From NCBI GenBank assembly GCA_026399375.1, contig JAPLRD010000051.1:4019-44863 (forward strand): a stretch of 40,845 nucleotides of DNA. Direction: 5' to 3'. The position numbers and the translations under genes were made by a program. Source of the stretch: Pseudomonadota bacterium. GTDB lineage: Bacteria; Pseudomonadota; Gammaproteobacteria; Burkholderiales; SG8-39. The notes below the pieces were generated by a model, which was given only the letters and a program-made list of their open reading frames with translations, searched no databases and was not told the DNA's origin. This document shows, in pieces, positions 27,862-35,420 of the stretch; the stretch's first letter is position 1, and each line of letters opens with the position of its first letter.

Positions 27862-28866
27862 TCAATACCAGCGAGCGACCGCCGCGCGCCAGTGGCGCGC
27901 GCGTTCGTTCCGTGTCGGAAGCCAGGACCGGTAAGAGCCGGCCGCGCGTACGAGAAAGTCCATCCACAGCAGATGGCTGCGCAGCACGCGCTGCAGCCGG
28001 TGTACCGGCAGCGGATTGAATATGCCCAGGCGCGAGAACAGCTGCCGCGGACTTTTCTTGACCCACAGCCACGAGCCCATCTCCAGCGTGAGCGGCAGAA
28101 ACACGCTTTGCTCGCGCTCAAGCGCCCCCATGTACAGGTGATCCCATAAATCACCGTGCGCCAGATATTGCCGGCACTGCGGTTCAAACAGATAGTTGTG
28201 ATGCGGGTACGTTTGATCGAACAGATGATGCAATGCGTCGACCTCCGGCAGGTGCCGCATCGGTTCGGGGGTGTATGCATAGGGAAACCAGATGCGGTCG
28301 CGCAGACCGAATCCGGAGTGGCAATCCAGGGCGAGGCTGAACGTCCGGTTCAACAGTTCTTCCTGCACTACCGAACAAACCGCCTGGCTCTCGACTTCCA
28401 TGCCGGCCGCCGCAGCGCCGCGATACCAGGGCAGGCGTGCGCTGATACGCTGACCTCCGTACATGAACGGGACATTGTGACTGGATTCCACCGGGGCATT
28501 GCGCATCAGGTCGACGCCGCGCGGATTGCAGCGCGTGCCGCGCCACATGCCGCCCGGATTCACCAGCGGCATGAATACTAAGCGAATGGATGCCAGTTGC
28601 CGCTGCAGCTGATGATCCCAGCGCAGGCGGCCTAGCAGACTGTGCAGAAACGACAGCAGCACCTGCGTACCGATACGCTCCAGGCCATGAATACCCGCGA
28701 AAAACCCGACACCCGGCACCTCCGGGCTGGGGTTTCCGAGGCACAGGACATAGACCGGCAAGCGGCGTCCACCGGCGCTGACCTCGCACGCGGTGCGCAC
28801 CTGCAGGTGAGGCACCCCTTCCTTGATGATGCGCTCCAGTTTTTGCAGTTCGGTGAACTCGTTCAT
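27862..28866 (-). CDS. M14-family zinc carboxypeptidase-like protein
   Basis: A 334-residue M14 peptidase-like protein. Zinc ligands are H60 and E63 (AGIHGLERIG) and a later histidine in LDCHSGFG; the substrate-carboxylate region is NPRGVDLMRN, and the general-base glutamate is probably in LTLEMGSW. No signal peptide, so it appears cytosolic. The start is taken at ATG 28866 (MNEFTELQKLERIIKEG); a GTG at 28908 with a close GGAG is an alternative adding 14 residues. Substrate unknown: family members act on peptides, amidated amino acids or acyl-amino acids. In the same operon as PAP2 and a GT4 enzyme, which is unusual. Confidence 0.82.
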   Translation of the reverse strand: MNEFTELQKLERIIKEGVPHLQVRTACEVSAGGRRLPVYVLCLGNPSPEVPGVGFFAGIHGLERIGTQVLLSFLHSLLGRLRWDHQLQRQLASIRLVFMPLVNPGGMWRGTRCNPRGVDLMRNAPVESSHNVPFMYGGQRISARLPWYRGAAAAGMEVESQAVCSVVQEELLNRTFSLALDCHSGFGLRDRIWFPYAYTPEPMRHLPEVDALHHLFDQTYPHHNYLFEPQCRQYLAHGDLWDHLYMGALEREQSVFLPLTLEMGSWLWVKKSPRQLFSRLGIFNPLPVHRLQRVLRSHLLWMDFLVRAAGSYRSWLPTRNERARHWRAAVARWY

Positions 28867-28936
28867 GCGGCTGCCAATGCACGAGCGAGGCGGGGAAGAA
28901 TGAGGCACATTCTCCGAGGACGATCAAAAGCGGGGA

Positions 28937-29467
28937 CTACAGCGCAAGCACGCCTTGCGCGACGCACGCCCCGATGGCTGCGCCTGCAAGGACATCGCTC
29001 GGATAGTGCAAACCGAGAACGACGCGGGAAATTGCGACCAGCGCCGTGAACGGCACGAGTATCCAGGCAATTGCGGGAACATTGGACACGGCGACAAGCG
29101 TGAATGCCACTGCGTGAAGGGTGTGTCCGGACGGAAAGCTGTATGCATCAAGTGGAGCCATCCCCGGACGGATGCCACCCAGAACCTTGTAGGGACGCGG
29201 CCTCCCCGTTCGTACCTTGAGCAGTTTGTAAATACCGAGGCCGATCGCGCCGGCCGCCAGCATTCGAAGCGCTGTTTCCACTCCCGTACGGCCGAGGGCA
29301 ATGCTCAGGGCAAGCATCACCGAATACCAGAACACGCCGTCGCCAAGCCTGCTTGCCAGACGGAACAGAATGCGGACGGGAACAATGTCCACGCTGGCAT
29401 TCAGACGGCGGCTCCAGCGCCGGTCCCATTCGAGCAGGGATTCGAGGGCGATTGCGCGCAAGAGCAT
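28937..29467 (-). CDS. PAP2-family membrane phosphatase
   Basis: Membrane phosphatase of 176 residues with about five or six hydrophobic segments and the three PAP2 motifs in order: KVRTGRPRP, FPSGHTLHAV and SRVVLGLHYPSDVLAG. Likely substrates are phosphatidic acid, phosphatidylglycerol phosphate or undecaprenyl pyrophosphate. ATG 29467 (MLLRAIALESLLEWDRRW) lies 12 bases after the glycosyltransferase stop; an upstream start at 29509 would overlap that gene. In this operon, making diacylglycerol from phosphatidic acid for a glycosyltransferase is the most attractive role, though not shown by sequence. Confidence 0.88.
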   Translation of the reverse strand: MLLRAIALESLLEWDRRWSRRLNASVDIVPVRILFRLASRLGDGVFWYSVMLALSIALGRTGVETALRMLAAGAIGLGIYKLLKVRTGRPRPYKVLGGIRPGMAPLDAYSFPSGHTLHAVAFTLVAVSNVPAIAWILVPFTALVAISRVVLGLHYPSDVLAGAAIGACVAQGVLAL

Positions 29468-29478
29468 GGCGATCCGGG

Positions 29479-30705
29479 CTATTCGGTTGCAGCTACAGCA
29501 GGCGTGCATTCCGGGCCCGCAAGCGCACGCGTCGCGGCGAACTTGAGCAGCGCCGTCTCGAGATCATCAAACGCCTTGCCCCAGCTCAGGCACTCGGCGG
29601 TCTGTCTCGCCCGCACTCGCAGCCTCTGCACTTCGTCCGCCGAGCTGACCAGGCGCAGCACGTGCCTCCGAAAGGAGGTCTCGTCGCCGCAATGCGCCAC
29701 CAGGCCGTTGTGCCCGTGGACCAAGTGCTCGCGTGCAGCGGCGTAGTCGAACGCGACTACCGCAAGGCCGCTGGCGAGCGCCTCCATGGTGACGTTCCCA
29801 AAGGTTTCGCTCAGACTGGGAAAGATGAAAAAGTCCGCGGATGCGTAGTGCGCCGCAAGGTCATCGCCGGTGCGCATCCCGGCAAAAAGAAATTCCGGAT
29901 TCTCGGCTCGCAGGAACTTGCCCATGGGTCCGTCGCCGACGATTACTACGCGCAGGTCCGGCCGCTGCCGCTTCGCTTCCCGGATGGCCTGTACAAACAG
30001 GCGCAGGTTCTTCTCCGCCGCGAGTCGGCCGACGTATAGCGCTACTGGCGTGCCCTTCTCGCATTTCCAGGAGCGGCGCAATTGCTCGCTGCGCCTGGCG
30101 GGACTGAAGAGTTGCGTATCGATTCCGCGGCCGACGATGGAAAGCCCCTTGAATCCGAGTGCATGCAGGCGGTCGCGCATCTCGTGCGTCGGGACAAAGG
30201 TACAGTCGGTGCGATTGTGCAGTGCGCGCATATACCCGGTAATGAGGCCTGATATCCAGCCGAATCCATAGTGGCGGCTGTAGTCGTGAAAATTGGTGTG
30301 AAAATCGGAGACGACCGGAATCCCAAGTTTCCGCGCGGCCAGCAGACCCGACCATCCGAGCGGGCCTTCGGTGACCAGATGCACGATATCGGGCGTACGC
30401 TCGCGCCAGACCTTCATCAGCCACCCCGTCCCTGCAAAGCCGAGCTGCAGCTCCGGATATTTCGGGATGGGCAATCCGATGGTGAGCCGCTGTTCGAACC
30501 CGCGCAATTTAGCTGCCGGCAAATCGTCGGCGTCCATGGTCTGCCGCGGCCGGATCAATTCGACCTCATGGCCACGCGCGAGCAGTTCATCGACCATCAG
30601 CCCGACAGTTCGGGCAACGCCGTTGATTTCAGGGGGGTAGGTTTCCGTTACGACCGCGATGCGGAGCGCTGGCTGAGTGAGGCGGCTGCGTAACGTTGGC
30701 TGCAC
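29479..30705 (-). CDS. GT4-family glycosyltransferase (possible glycolipid synthase)
   Basis: A 408-residue GT-B retaining glycosyltransferase. The N-terminal acceptor domain begins LRIAVVTETYPPEINGVARTV; the donor domain has VALYVGRLAAEKNLRLF and the E-x7-E motif E300-E308 (SETFGNVTME). Relatives include mannosyltransferases and diacylglycerol glycosyltransferases of the Agt/SqdX type; the acceptor cannot be read from sequence. The start is GTG 30705, the only start codon before the first strand. First gene of an operon with PAP2, M14 peptidase and hydrolase genes. A PhoB-type repeat lies 25-42 bp upstream, so a glycolipid made on phosphate limitation is a reasonable hypothesis. Confidence 0.88.
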   Translation of the reverse strand: MQPTLRSRLTQPALRIAVVTETYPPEINGVARTVGLMVDELLARGHEVELIRPRQTMDADDLPAAKLRGFEQRLTIGLPIPKYPELQLGFAGTGWLMKVWRERTPDIVHLVTEGPLGWSGLLAARKLGIPVVSDFHTNFHDYSRHYGFGWISGLITGYMRALHNRTDCTFVPTHEMRDRLHALGFKGLSIVGRGIDTQLFSPARRSEQLRRSWKCEKGTPVALYVGRLAAEKNLRLFVQAIREAKRQRPDLRVVIVGDGPMGKFLRAENPEFLFAGMRTGDDLAAHYASADFFIFPSLSETFGNVTMEALASGLAVVAFDYAAAREHLVHGHNGLVAHCGDETSFRRHVLRLVSSADEVQRLRVRARQTAECLSWGKAFDDLETALLKFAATRALAGPECTPAVAATE

Positions 30706-30729
30706 AGGAAGACACTGTGCAGATACTGG

Positions 30730-30747
30730 ATTACGTTTGGATTACAG
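30730..30747 (-). promoter_or_regulatory. candidate Pho box upstream of the GT4-PAP2 operon
   Basis: Minus strand: CTGTAAT CCAA ACGTAAT, an 11-bp direct repeat. The hexamer 10 bp downstream is CACAGT (30714-30719), weak; it would put the transcript start almost on the GTG at 30705, implying a leaderless or differently started mRNA. This is the least settled of the listed boxes in promoter geometry. Confidence 0.45.
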
Positions 30748-30773
30748 CTATTTGAATTTTCTATGACACCCTT

Positions 30774-31142
30774 TCATCCCGCCAATACGCTGATCCATAC
30801 GACGGTCATGCTGGCCAGACTCAGCATGACTGCGGCGCTGCCGATGTCTTTTGCAACCTTCGCAAGTTCGTGATTGTCGAGCGAGATGCGGTCAACCGCG
30901 GCTTCGATCGCCGAATTGAGCAGTTCTACGATCAGGACGAGAAATACACTGAAAAGGAGCAGCGCACGACCTGTTCCAGCGACAGGCAACAGTAGCGCCG
31001 CGGGGATCAGGACGGCGGCAAGCAGAATTTCCTGACGGAAGGCATCTTCCAGGCGATAGGCCGCGCGCAAGCCGCTGAGCGAATAGCCGAAGGCGTTGAT
31101 CAGGCGGCGCAGACCGGTCTTGCCTTTGTATGGGCTTTGCAT
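30774..31142 (-). CDS. dgkA: diacylglycerol kinase DgkA
   Basis: Small integral-membrane kinase converting diacylglycerol and ATP to phosphatidic acid. The 122-residue protein has three membrane helices and the family signature ELLNSAIEAAVDRISLDNHELAKVAKDIGSAAV (shown here as residues 75-107, key residues E75, N78, E82, D86, K101, D102). ATG 31142. It is transcribed toward the GT4 operon on the same strand, 68 bp before it, with a Pho-box-like repeat in the gap. Its reaction opposes PAP2 and would recycle diacylglycerol released by PlcP. Confidence 0.93.
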   Translation of the reverse strand: MQSPYKGKTGLRRLINAFGYSLSGLRAAYRLEDAFRQEILLAAVLIPAALLLPVAGTGRALLLFSVFLVLIVELLNSAIEAAVDRISLDNHELAKVAKDIGSAAVMLSLASMTVVWISVLAG

Positions 31143-31345
31143 TCTTATGATGAGACCTTTCTTGTGGCAGTTGGCGGACCTGCGACGCGGGGTACTTGAG
31201 GGCGCCCGATTATCTGCTGCAAATGTTTCAGCCCCGTGTCACGTACCGGATTCCACATCTCCGCCAGGCGCCGCGCCGGTCCTCCGGACGCCGCTTTGGC
31301 CGAGGTTTTCACGAGGCAGCATCCTAATCTGCGAAGATGACATTT

Positions 31346-31363
31346 TCGTTACGATTGCGTAAC
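31346..31363. promoter_or_regulatory. palindrome CGTTACG-ATTG-CGTAACG
   Basis: Perfect 7-bp inverted repeat with 4-bp centre at 31346-31363 (inner part), also readable as an 11-bp-spaced pair of Pho-like heptamers (TCGTTAC, GCGTAAC). It lies in a 500-bp gene-free stretch (31143-31642) between dgkA and a small + strand gene. The rest of that stretch holds only AT-rich -10-like sequences (TACAAT at 31516, TATAAT at 31545). Confidence 0.35.
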
Positions 31364-31544
31364 GCGATCCGGCTCGCGAGTTTCAACGCATGCATTGCGG
31401 ATCGGATAAGCCCGTCAATTCATGATGGTGCGATGCTCACTTAACGAGCGTTCACTCATAAGCGTCGAGCCGCTGCTGCCGTGTATCAACCCGCCTGATG
31501 CGCCGCATCATCAAATACAATCACCGGGTACCGATTTCCCGCCA

Positions 31545-31550
31545 TATAAT
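31545..31550 (+). promoter_or_regulatory. candidate -10 upstream of the DUF3562-like gene
   Basis: A perfect TATAAT about 95 bp before ATG 31643, without a clear -35 at standard spacing. Confidence 0.3.
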
Positions 31551-31642
31551 TTGCGCCCAAGCCGTACCATTCAGCAGTTCCACGCACAGGCCCGACAGTA
31601 CGGCAGTCTCAGCGAATACAACGAATCGCGAGGAATGTTCCC

Positions 31643-31882
31643 ATGCCGAAACTCTACGATAATCCTGATCTGGAAGCGCTTCACCTGAAGGCGATGCAGG
31701 CGCTCGCAATTGAAACCGGGCACGAAATCACGCTGGTGAAGCAAGTCTACGAGGTCGAGCTCGCCCGGCTGCAAACCGGTGCACACCTCAAGGAATACGT
31801 AGTTCTGCTTTCCTCACGGCGGGCGCGAGAATCGCTGAGCAAGCCGGTCCATTCTAAACGACTGCAAGCGGTCACTGCTTGA
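31643..31882 (+). CDS. small hypothetical protein, DUF3562-like
   Basis: A 79-residue soluble protein, MPKLYDNPDLEALHLKAMQA at the start. The core ITLVKQVYEVELARLQTGAHLKEYVVLLSSRRARESL (residues 30-66, in pieces: VKQVYEVELARL, LKEYVVLLSSRRARE) resembles the small DUF3562 family seen in betaproteobacteria, whose function is unknown. GAGG lies about nine bases before the ATG. No membrane segment or metal motif. Confidence 0.7.
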   Translation: MPKLYDNPDLEALHLKAMQALAIETGHEITLVKQVYEVELARLQTGAHLKEYVVLLSSRRARESLSKPVHSKRLQAVTA

Positions 31883-31912
31883 AACGGCCGGGCCGCCTTT
31901 TTCCAGGAACCG

Positions 31913-32197
31913 ATGTCACTTGACTGTGTTTCCTGCGGCGCGTGCTGCGCCTATTCGGAATCCTGGCCGGTATTCATCGGCGATGGCGACGGCGAAGGGA
32001 TTCCCGACGAACTGATCGACCTCGAACACGAGCGCATGCAGAGCCACGGCAATCGGTGTACGGCACTCGTGGGCCAGATCGGCATCCGGGCATATTGCTG
32101 CGTCTATGCTTGTCGCCCCCTGGTTTGCCGGGAATTTCAGGCGGGATCGGACGATTGCATCATGGTCAGGCGCTTTTTCGATCTGCCTGCCGCCTAG
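31913..32197 (+). CDS. YkgJ-family cysteine cluster protein
   Basis: A 94-residue protein of the YkgJ/CxxCxxCC zinc- or iron-cluster family (PF03692). Ligand cysteines: C5, C8, C11 and C12 (CVSCGACC), then RCTALVG, the CCVYACRPLVCREFQ segment with the typical Y-x2-RP-x2-C pattern, and a last cysteine in GSDDC. Molecular function of the family is not established. ATG 31913 follows the previous gene by 30 bp and the two may be co-transcribed. An EAL-domain fragment begins just after its stop. Confidence 0.88.
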   Translation: MSLDCVSCGACCAYSESWPVFIGDGDGEGIPDELIDLEHERMQSHGNRCTALVGQIGIRAYCCVYACRPLVCREFQAGSDDCIMVRRFFDLPAA

Positions 32198-32210
32198 CCA
32201 CACGCTCGCT

Positions 32211-32409
32211 GTCCGACGCCCGCGCCATCGTGGCAGTGGCCGGGAGCCTGTCGCTCGACATCATTGCCGAGGGTATCGAGACGCAGGCGGAAAAAGCGGT
32301 GCTTGAATTCATGGGTTGCCTGGAAGGACAAGGCTATCTGTTTGCAAGACCCCTGCCGTCAGAGGACTTTGTCGCATGGTTCGACTCGAACCACAAGGGC
32401 AACTCCTGA
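32211..32409 (+). pseudogene. remnant of an EAL-domain (c-di-GMP phosphodiesterase) gene
   Basis: About 66 codons ending at 32409 encode SDARAIVAVAGSLSLDIIAE, GIETQAEKAVLEFMGCLEGQ, GYLFARPLPSEDFVAWFD: the C-terminal third of an EAL domain, with the AEGIET and GCLEGQGYLFARPLP motifs. The catalytic EAL motif and everything before it are missing, and no start codon is associated. It abuts the YkgJ gene within 15 bp, so a deletion or recombination joined them. Confidence 0.8.
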
Positions 32410-32451
32410 GCGATCATTCAGATCAAGGGATGGCGGCAGCAAGGAATGCAG

Positions 32452-32469
32452 TTGTCACAATTTTGAAAT
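32452..32469 (+). promoter_or_regulatory. Pho-box-like repeat upstream of the 80-aa gene
   Basis: TTGTCAC AATT TTGAAAT: first heptamer close to the PhoB half-site and same AATT spacer as at 12973 and 15214. There is no -10 at 10 bp; the nearest is TACAAT at 32502-32507, so activation by PhoB is doubtful. Confidence 0.3.
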
Positions 32470-32537
32470 AATTCAGTTCCCGACGCTTTTCCGCAAGTGG
32501 CTACAATGCCGGCTGGCTCAGGCAAGGAACATGTCCT

Positions 32538-32780
32538 ATGAAAAGCAAGCGCAAGAAGCTGGAACCGCCTTCAAAAGAATACCTGGAGAAGGCAAAAGCC
32601 CTCACAAGGAAAGACGCCGAGCGGCTATTCTCGAGAATGCGTGGCAAATTTACCCGCCGGCTGGAGGACAAGAAATACAGTCCCGTAGAAGCCGTCGCCT
32701 TGCAGCTTCAGTTCGAAGATGAACAGTTGGCGGAATGGCGCAAGAACTTGACCAAAGCAAGGGATAAGCACAAATCCTGA
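32538..32780 (+). CDS. small charged hypothetical protein (80 aa)
   Basis: An 80-residue, highly charged protein (MKSKRKKLEPPSKEYLEKAK at the start, DEQLAEWRKNLTKARDKHKS at the end), probably all-helical, without membrane segment or recognised domain. Codon use resembles neighbours and a -10-like TACAAT lies about 30 bp upstream at 32502. Convergent with the pyruvate kinase-like gene. Function unknown. Confidence 0.6.
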   Translation: MKSKRKKLEPPSKEYLEKAKALTRKDAERLFSRMRGKFTRRLEDKKYSPVEAVALQLQFEDEQLAEWRKNLTKARDKHKS

Positions 32781-32863
32781 CGCGGTATTGCCAGCCGCGT
32801 CGGGGGCATAGGCGCAATGGACGCAAGCGGCGCTAAGGCATAAGGAATTCGCTTCATACCGCG

Positions 32864-34753
32864 TCAGCCCTTGCCCCCTTTCTTCGTGTTCTTCCACGCG
32901 TTCAGCGCCCGCAACAGCGGCCGCTTCTTGGCCTGATGCGACTGCATGCGGTGCAGGATATCGTCCAGAGTCCGCATGGCCTCGGTGATATGCGGCCCCT
33001 TGTTCAACATCACGCATTCCGCACGTTCGCCCATGGCCGCGTCGGTAATTTCAGCGCGTGACGGCAATCCCGTCTTGGCCAGCGTTTCCAGCACCTGTGT
33101 CGCCCAGATCACCGGCATGTGCGCGGCTTCCGCCGCCCATAAGATTTCTTCCTGGACTTCCGCCAGGCGTTCGTAGCCGCATTCGACCGCCAGATCTCCG
33201 CGGGCGATCATGACCCCCGCGGCCTTGCCTGCCATGGCTGAAAACAGCAACTCGGGAAGATTTTCAAAGCCGCGGCGGGTTTCGATCTTGAGCACGATGC
33301 CAAGATCGGCCGCGCCGAGTTCGCGCAGGCGGGCGCGCAACGTTTCCACGTCGCTGGCTCTATGGACAAATGACAGGCCCACCATGTCGGCCATCTTGGC
33401 TACAACCGCCAAGTCTTCGATGTCCTTTTCGCTCAAGGCCGGCAGGTCGAGCTGACTGTCGGGCAGGTTGATGCCCTTGTCGCCGGCGAGCTTTTCTCCG
33501 CTGTCCCGGGCATGGGTAATTTCAACTTCCAGCCCCTTCTTTCCGATCGCCCGAATCACGCCGCCGATTCGGCCATCGTCGAACCAGACTCTCTCTCCGA
33601 CGCAAACCTGCTCGAATACTTCCGGCAGGGTGCACGCCACAGTGGGCACCGCGTCGTTTCGCTTTCGCCTCTCCGCAGTATTGGGCTGGCCGATTCCATC
33701 ACGCGTCAGGTGCAGCGTACTGCCACGCTTCAGATGCAGCAGCCCCGCCTTGCTCGGCAGGCCGGCCAGGCGACTGATTCGGGGTCTGCCCCCCTTGCGC
33801 CGGTGTTTAAGCATCGTTTCGGGCACCAGGTAGAGGGTCTTTTCGCTCTCGGCGAGCGCGCCCTCGTCATCCCGGTGAACCACCTGGAGGCTACGATCAG
33901 CGCCACGCGCGTCGACAAGATCAATGTAGTCGCCCGCGGCCAGCCGCCCCAGCCACTCGCCATCGACCACGATCTGCCCCTGCGCCACCGCCAACGGCGT
34001 CGTCGCTCCGGCAGTGGAAAGTCGAACCCGGACGGGAGAAAGTACGCGGCCGATATCGTCGCGCTGCGGCCGCAGCTTGAGTACGGTGGGCCCCGGTGCT
34101 ATGGGGCCGGTGCGCAACTTGGGGCCGCCGAGATCCATGAGTATTTTTACCGGCCGTCCAGCGACCTTCGCAGATCGACGAATGTGCGCCACCATCGCTT
34201 TCCATTCGTCAGCCCCGTCATGGGCGCAATTGATGCGGGCGATATCCATGCCGGAGGCGACCAGTCGGCGAACCAGGCCAAAATCGCTGGCCGCTTCCGA
34301 CGGCAGGGTAACCATGATGCGCACCGCTCTTCCCGCCGGCGGCGCTCCGAGCAAATCTGCCGTATGCCGTTCGATCAGCTTTCGGCTGCTCTGGATTCCG
34401 GCAGGTTCGTCCTCGGAACGCGGCTCCCAGGTCTGCCCGGTCAGGCGGTGGAGGATGCCGAGGACTTTGTCAAGATTGGCCAGAACGTGGGATTCGGCGC
34501 GGCCGAGCGACGACAGGCCGATCCGTGCGAGTTGCTCCTGCAGTGGCCGCCGGTCGCTGCGGCGCAGGGCGAGATAGTGGGCCAGGTTGCGCGCACTTGC
34601 CTTGTAACTGGTGTCGACACTCCCCAGCCAATCCGCCAGATTCGATTCATTCTCCAGCATGCTCGCCCGCAAAGACCAGAGCTGGTCGATGAGCGTCTTG
34701 CACGCCGCCTCGTCCCAGGTGTCGACTTCCCGCTGCTGCTTCTTGTGTCGCAT
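32864..34753 (-). CDS. atypical pyruvate kinase-like protein (N-terminal extension, no C-terminal regulatory domain)
   Basis: Related to pyruvate kinase (phosphoenolpyruvate + ADP to pyruvate + ATP). Barrel motifs are present: MDLGGPKLRTG (about 206-216), VLKIETRRGFENL with the catalytic lysine, GVMIARGDLAVECGYERLAEVQEEI and WATQVLETLAKTGLPSRAEITDAA (in pieces). About 145 residues precede the barrel, the lid domain is enlarged, and the protein ends just after the barrel, so the usual C-terminal allosteric domain is absent. ATG 34753 gives 629 residues; an in-frame TTG at 34801 would add 16. Ordinary pyruvate kinases are about 470-480 residues. Activity is plausible but regulation must differ. 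Confidence 0.8.
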   Translation of the reverse strand: MRHKKQQREVDTWDEAACKTLIDQLWSLRASMLENESNLADWLGSVDTSYKASARNLAHYLALRRSDRRPLQEQLARIGLSSLGRAESHVLANLDKVLGILHRLTGQTWEPRSEDEPAGIQSSRKLIERHTADLLGAPPAGRAVRIMVTLPSEAASDFGLVRRLVASGMDIARINCAHDGADEWKAMVAHIRRSAKVAGRPVKILMDLGGPKLRTGPIAPGPTVLKLRPQRDDIGRVLSPVRVRLSTAGATTPLAVAQGQIVVDGEWLGRLAAGDYIDLVDARGADRSLQVVHRDDEGALAESEKTLYLVPETMLKHRRKGGRPRISRLAGLPSKAGLLHLKRGSTLHLTRDGIGQPNTAERRKRNDAVPTVACTLPEVFEQVCVGERVWFDDGRIGGVIRAIGKKGLEVEITHARDSGEKLAGDKGINLPDSQLDLPALSEKDIEDLAVVAKMADMVGLSFVHRASDVETLRARLRELGAADLGIVLKIETRRGFENLPELLFSAMAGKAAGVMIARGDLAVECGYERLAEVQEEILWAAEAAHMPVIWATQVLETLAKTGLPSRAEITDAAMGERAECVMLNKGPHITEAMRTLDDILHRMQSHQAKKRPLLRALNAWKNTKKGGKG

Positions 34754-34809
34754 CGAAATTCCATTCACCCCGGTGGTTCTGCCGTCCGGCCGCTCATTCA
34801 AATCGTTGA

Positions 34810-35121
34810 TCAGACCGCGAACTTACCCGCCGTGATCATGGCGTCTATTTCCCGCTCGGCCTGGATCCAATCGTCATGGGTAGAAGCGCCATGGAAGCCG
34901 CGCCGCTCGGCGATGTAATACGCCGCGACCTCGCTCAGATGGTGCCTTTCTTCGGGCCGGATTGCTGGAACAGCCTTGCGCAAAGCCGGGGTCCGCTTCT
35001 TGCGCGCAGGCGTGACCTTTTGTTCCACGATTGCGGCGACCGGCGCGACGTGGTTGATCTTGGCCGCCTTGCGCGGCGCGGCCTTCTTGGCCGCGGACTT
35101 TGGAACAGTAGTCGAAGTCAT
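34810..35121 (-). CDS. DUF2934-domain protein
   Basis: A 103-residue protein with a lysine/alanine-rich N-terminal half (SAAKKAAPRKAAKINH, histone-like composition) and a C-terminal DUF2934 domain (HLSEVAAYYIAERRGF, then DDWIQAEREIDAMI). DUF2934 is a small helical domain of unknown function. GGAGG nine bases before ATG 35121 sets the start; a longer reading to 35214 lacks support. It ends just before the pyruvate kinase-like gene on the same strand. The 300 bp upstream, to the CNNM gene, hold no gene that I can support. Confidence 0.8.
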   Translation of the reverse strand: MTSTTVPKSAAKKAAPRKAAKINHVAPVAAIVEQKVTPARKKRTPALRKAVPAIRPEERHHLSEVAAYYIAERRGFHGASTHDDWIQAEREIDAMITAGKFAV

Positions 35122-35420
35122 GATGGTCAATCCCTCCGGTTCGTCCCATGGCCGGAGACAAGCGCCCCGGTCCGCAGGGTTAAAGGAACAAACAGATAAT
35201 GCAGATTGCGCCATGTTTGTGTCACCGGTATTTCATTGGAGCCGCAAACCGCCCTGCCCTGCCGCCAAGCGGTGCGAACTCATTCAAATTTCGTGCATTT
35301 GCACCGCAACAAGGTGGCTGCTACGCCGACCATGCAGTCCGTTTATAGCCGTATTCGACAATCGAGGCATTGACAATAAGCAAACCATTGAAAGTAGCTG
35401 CCAGGCTATCGAAAAGCCAT

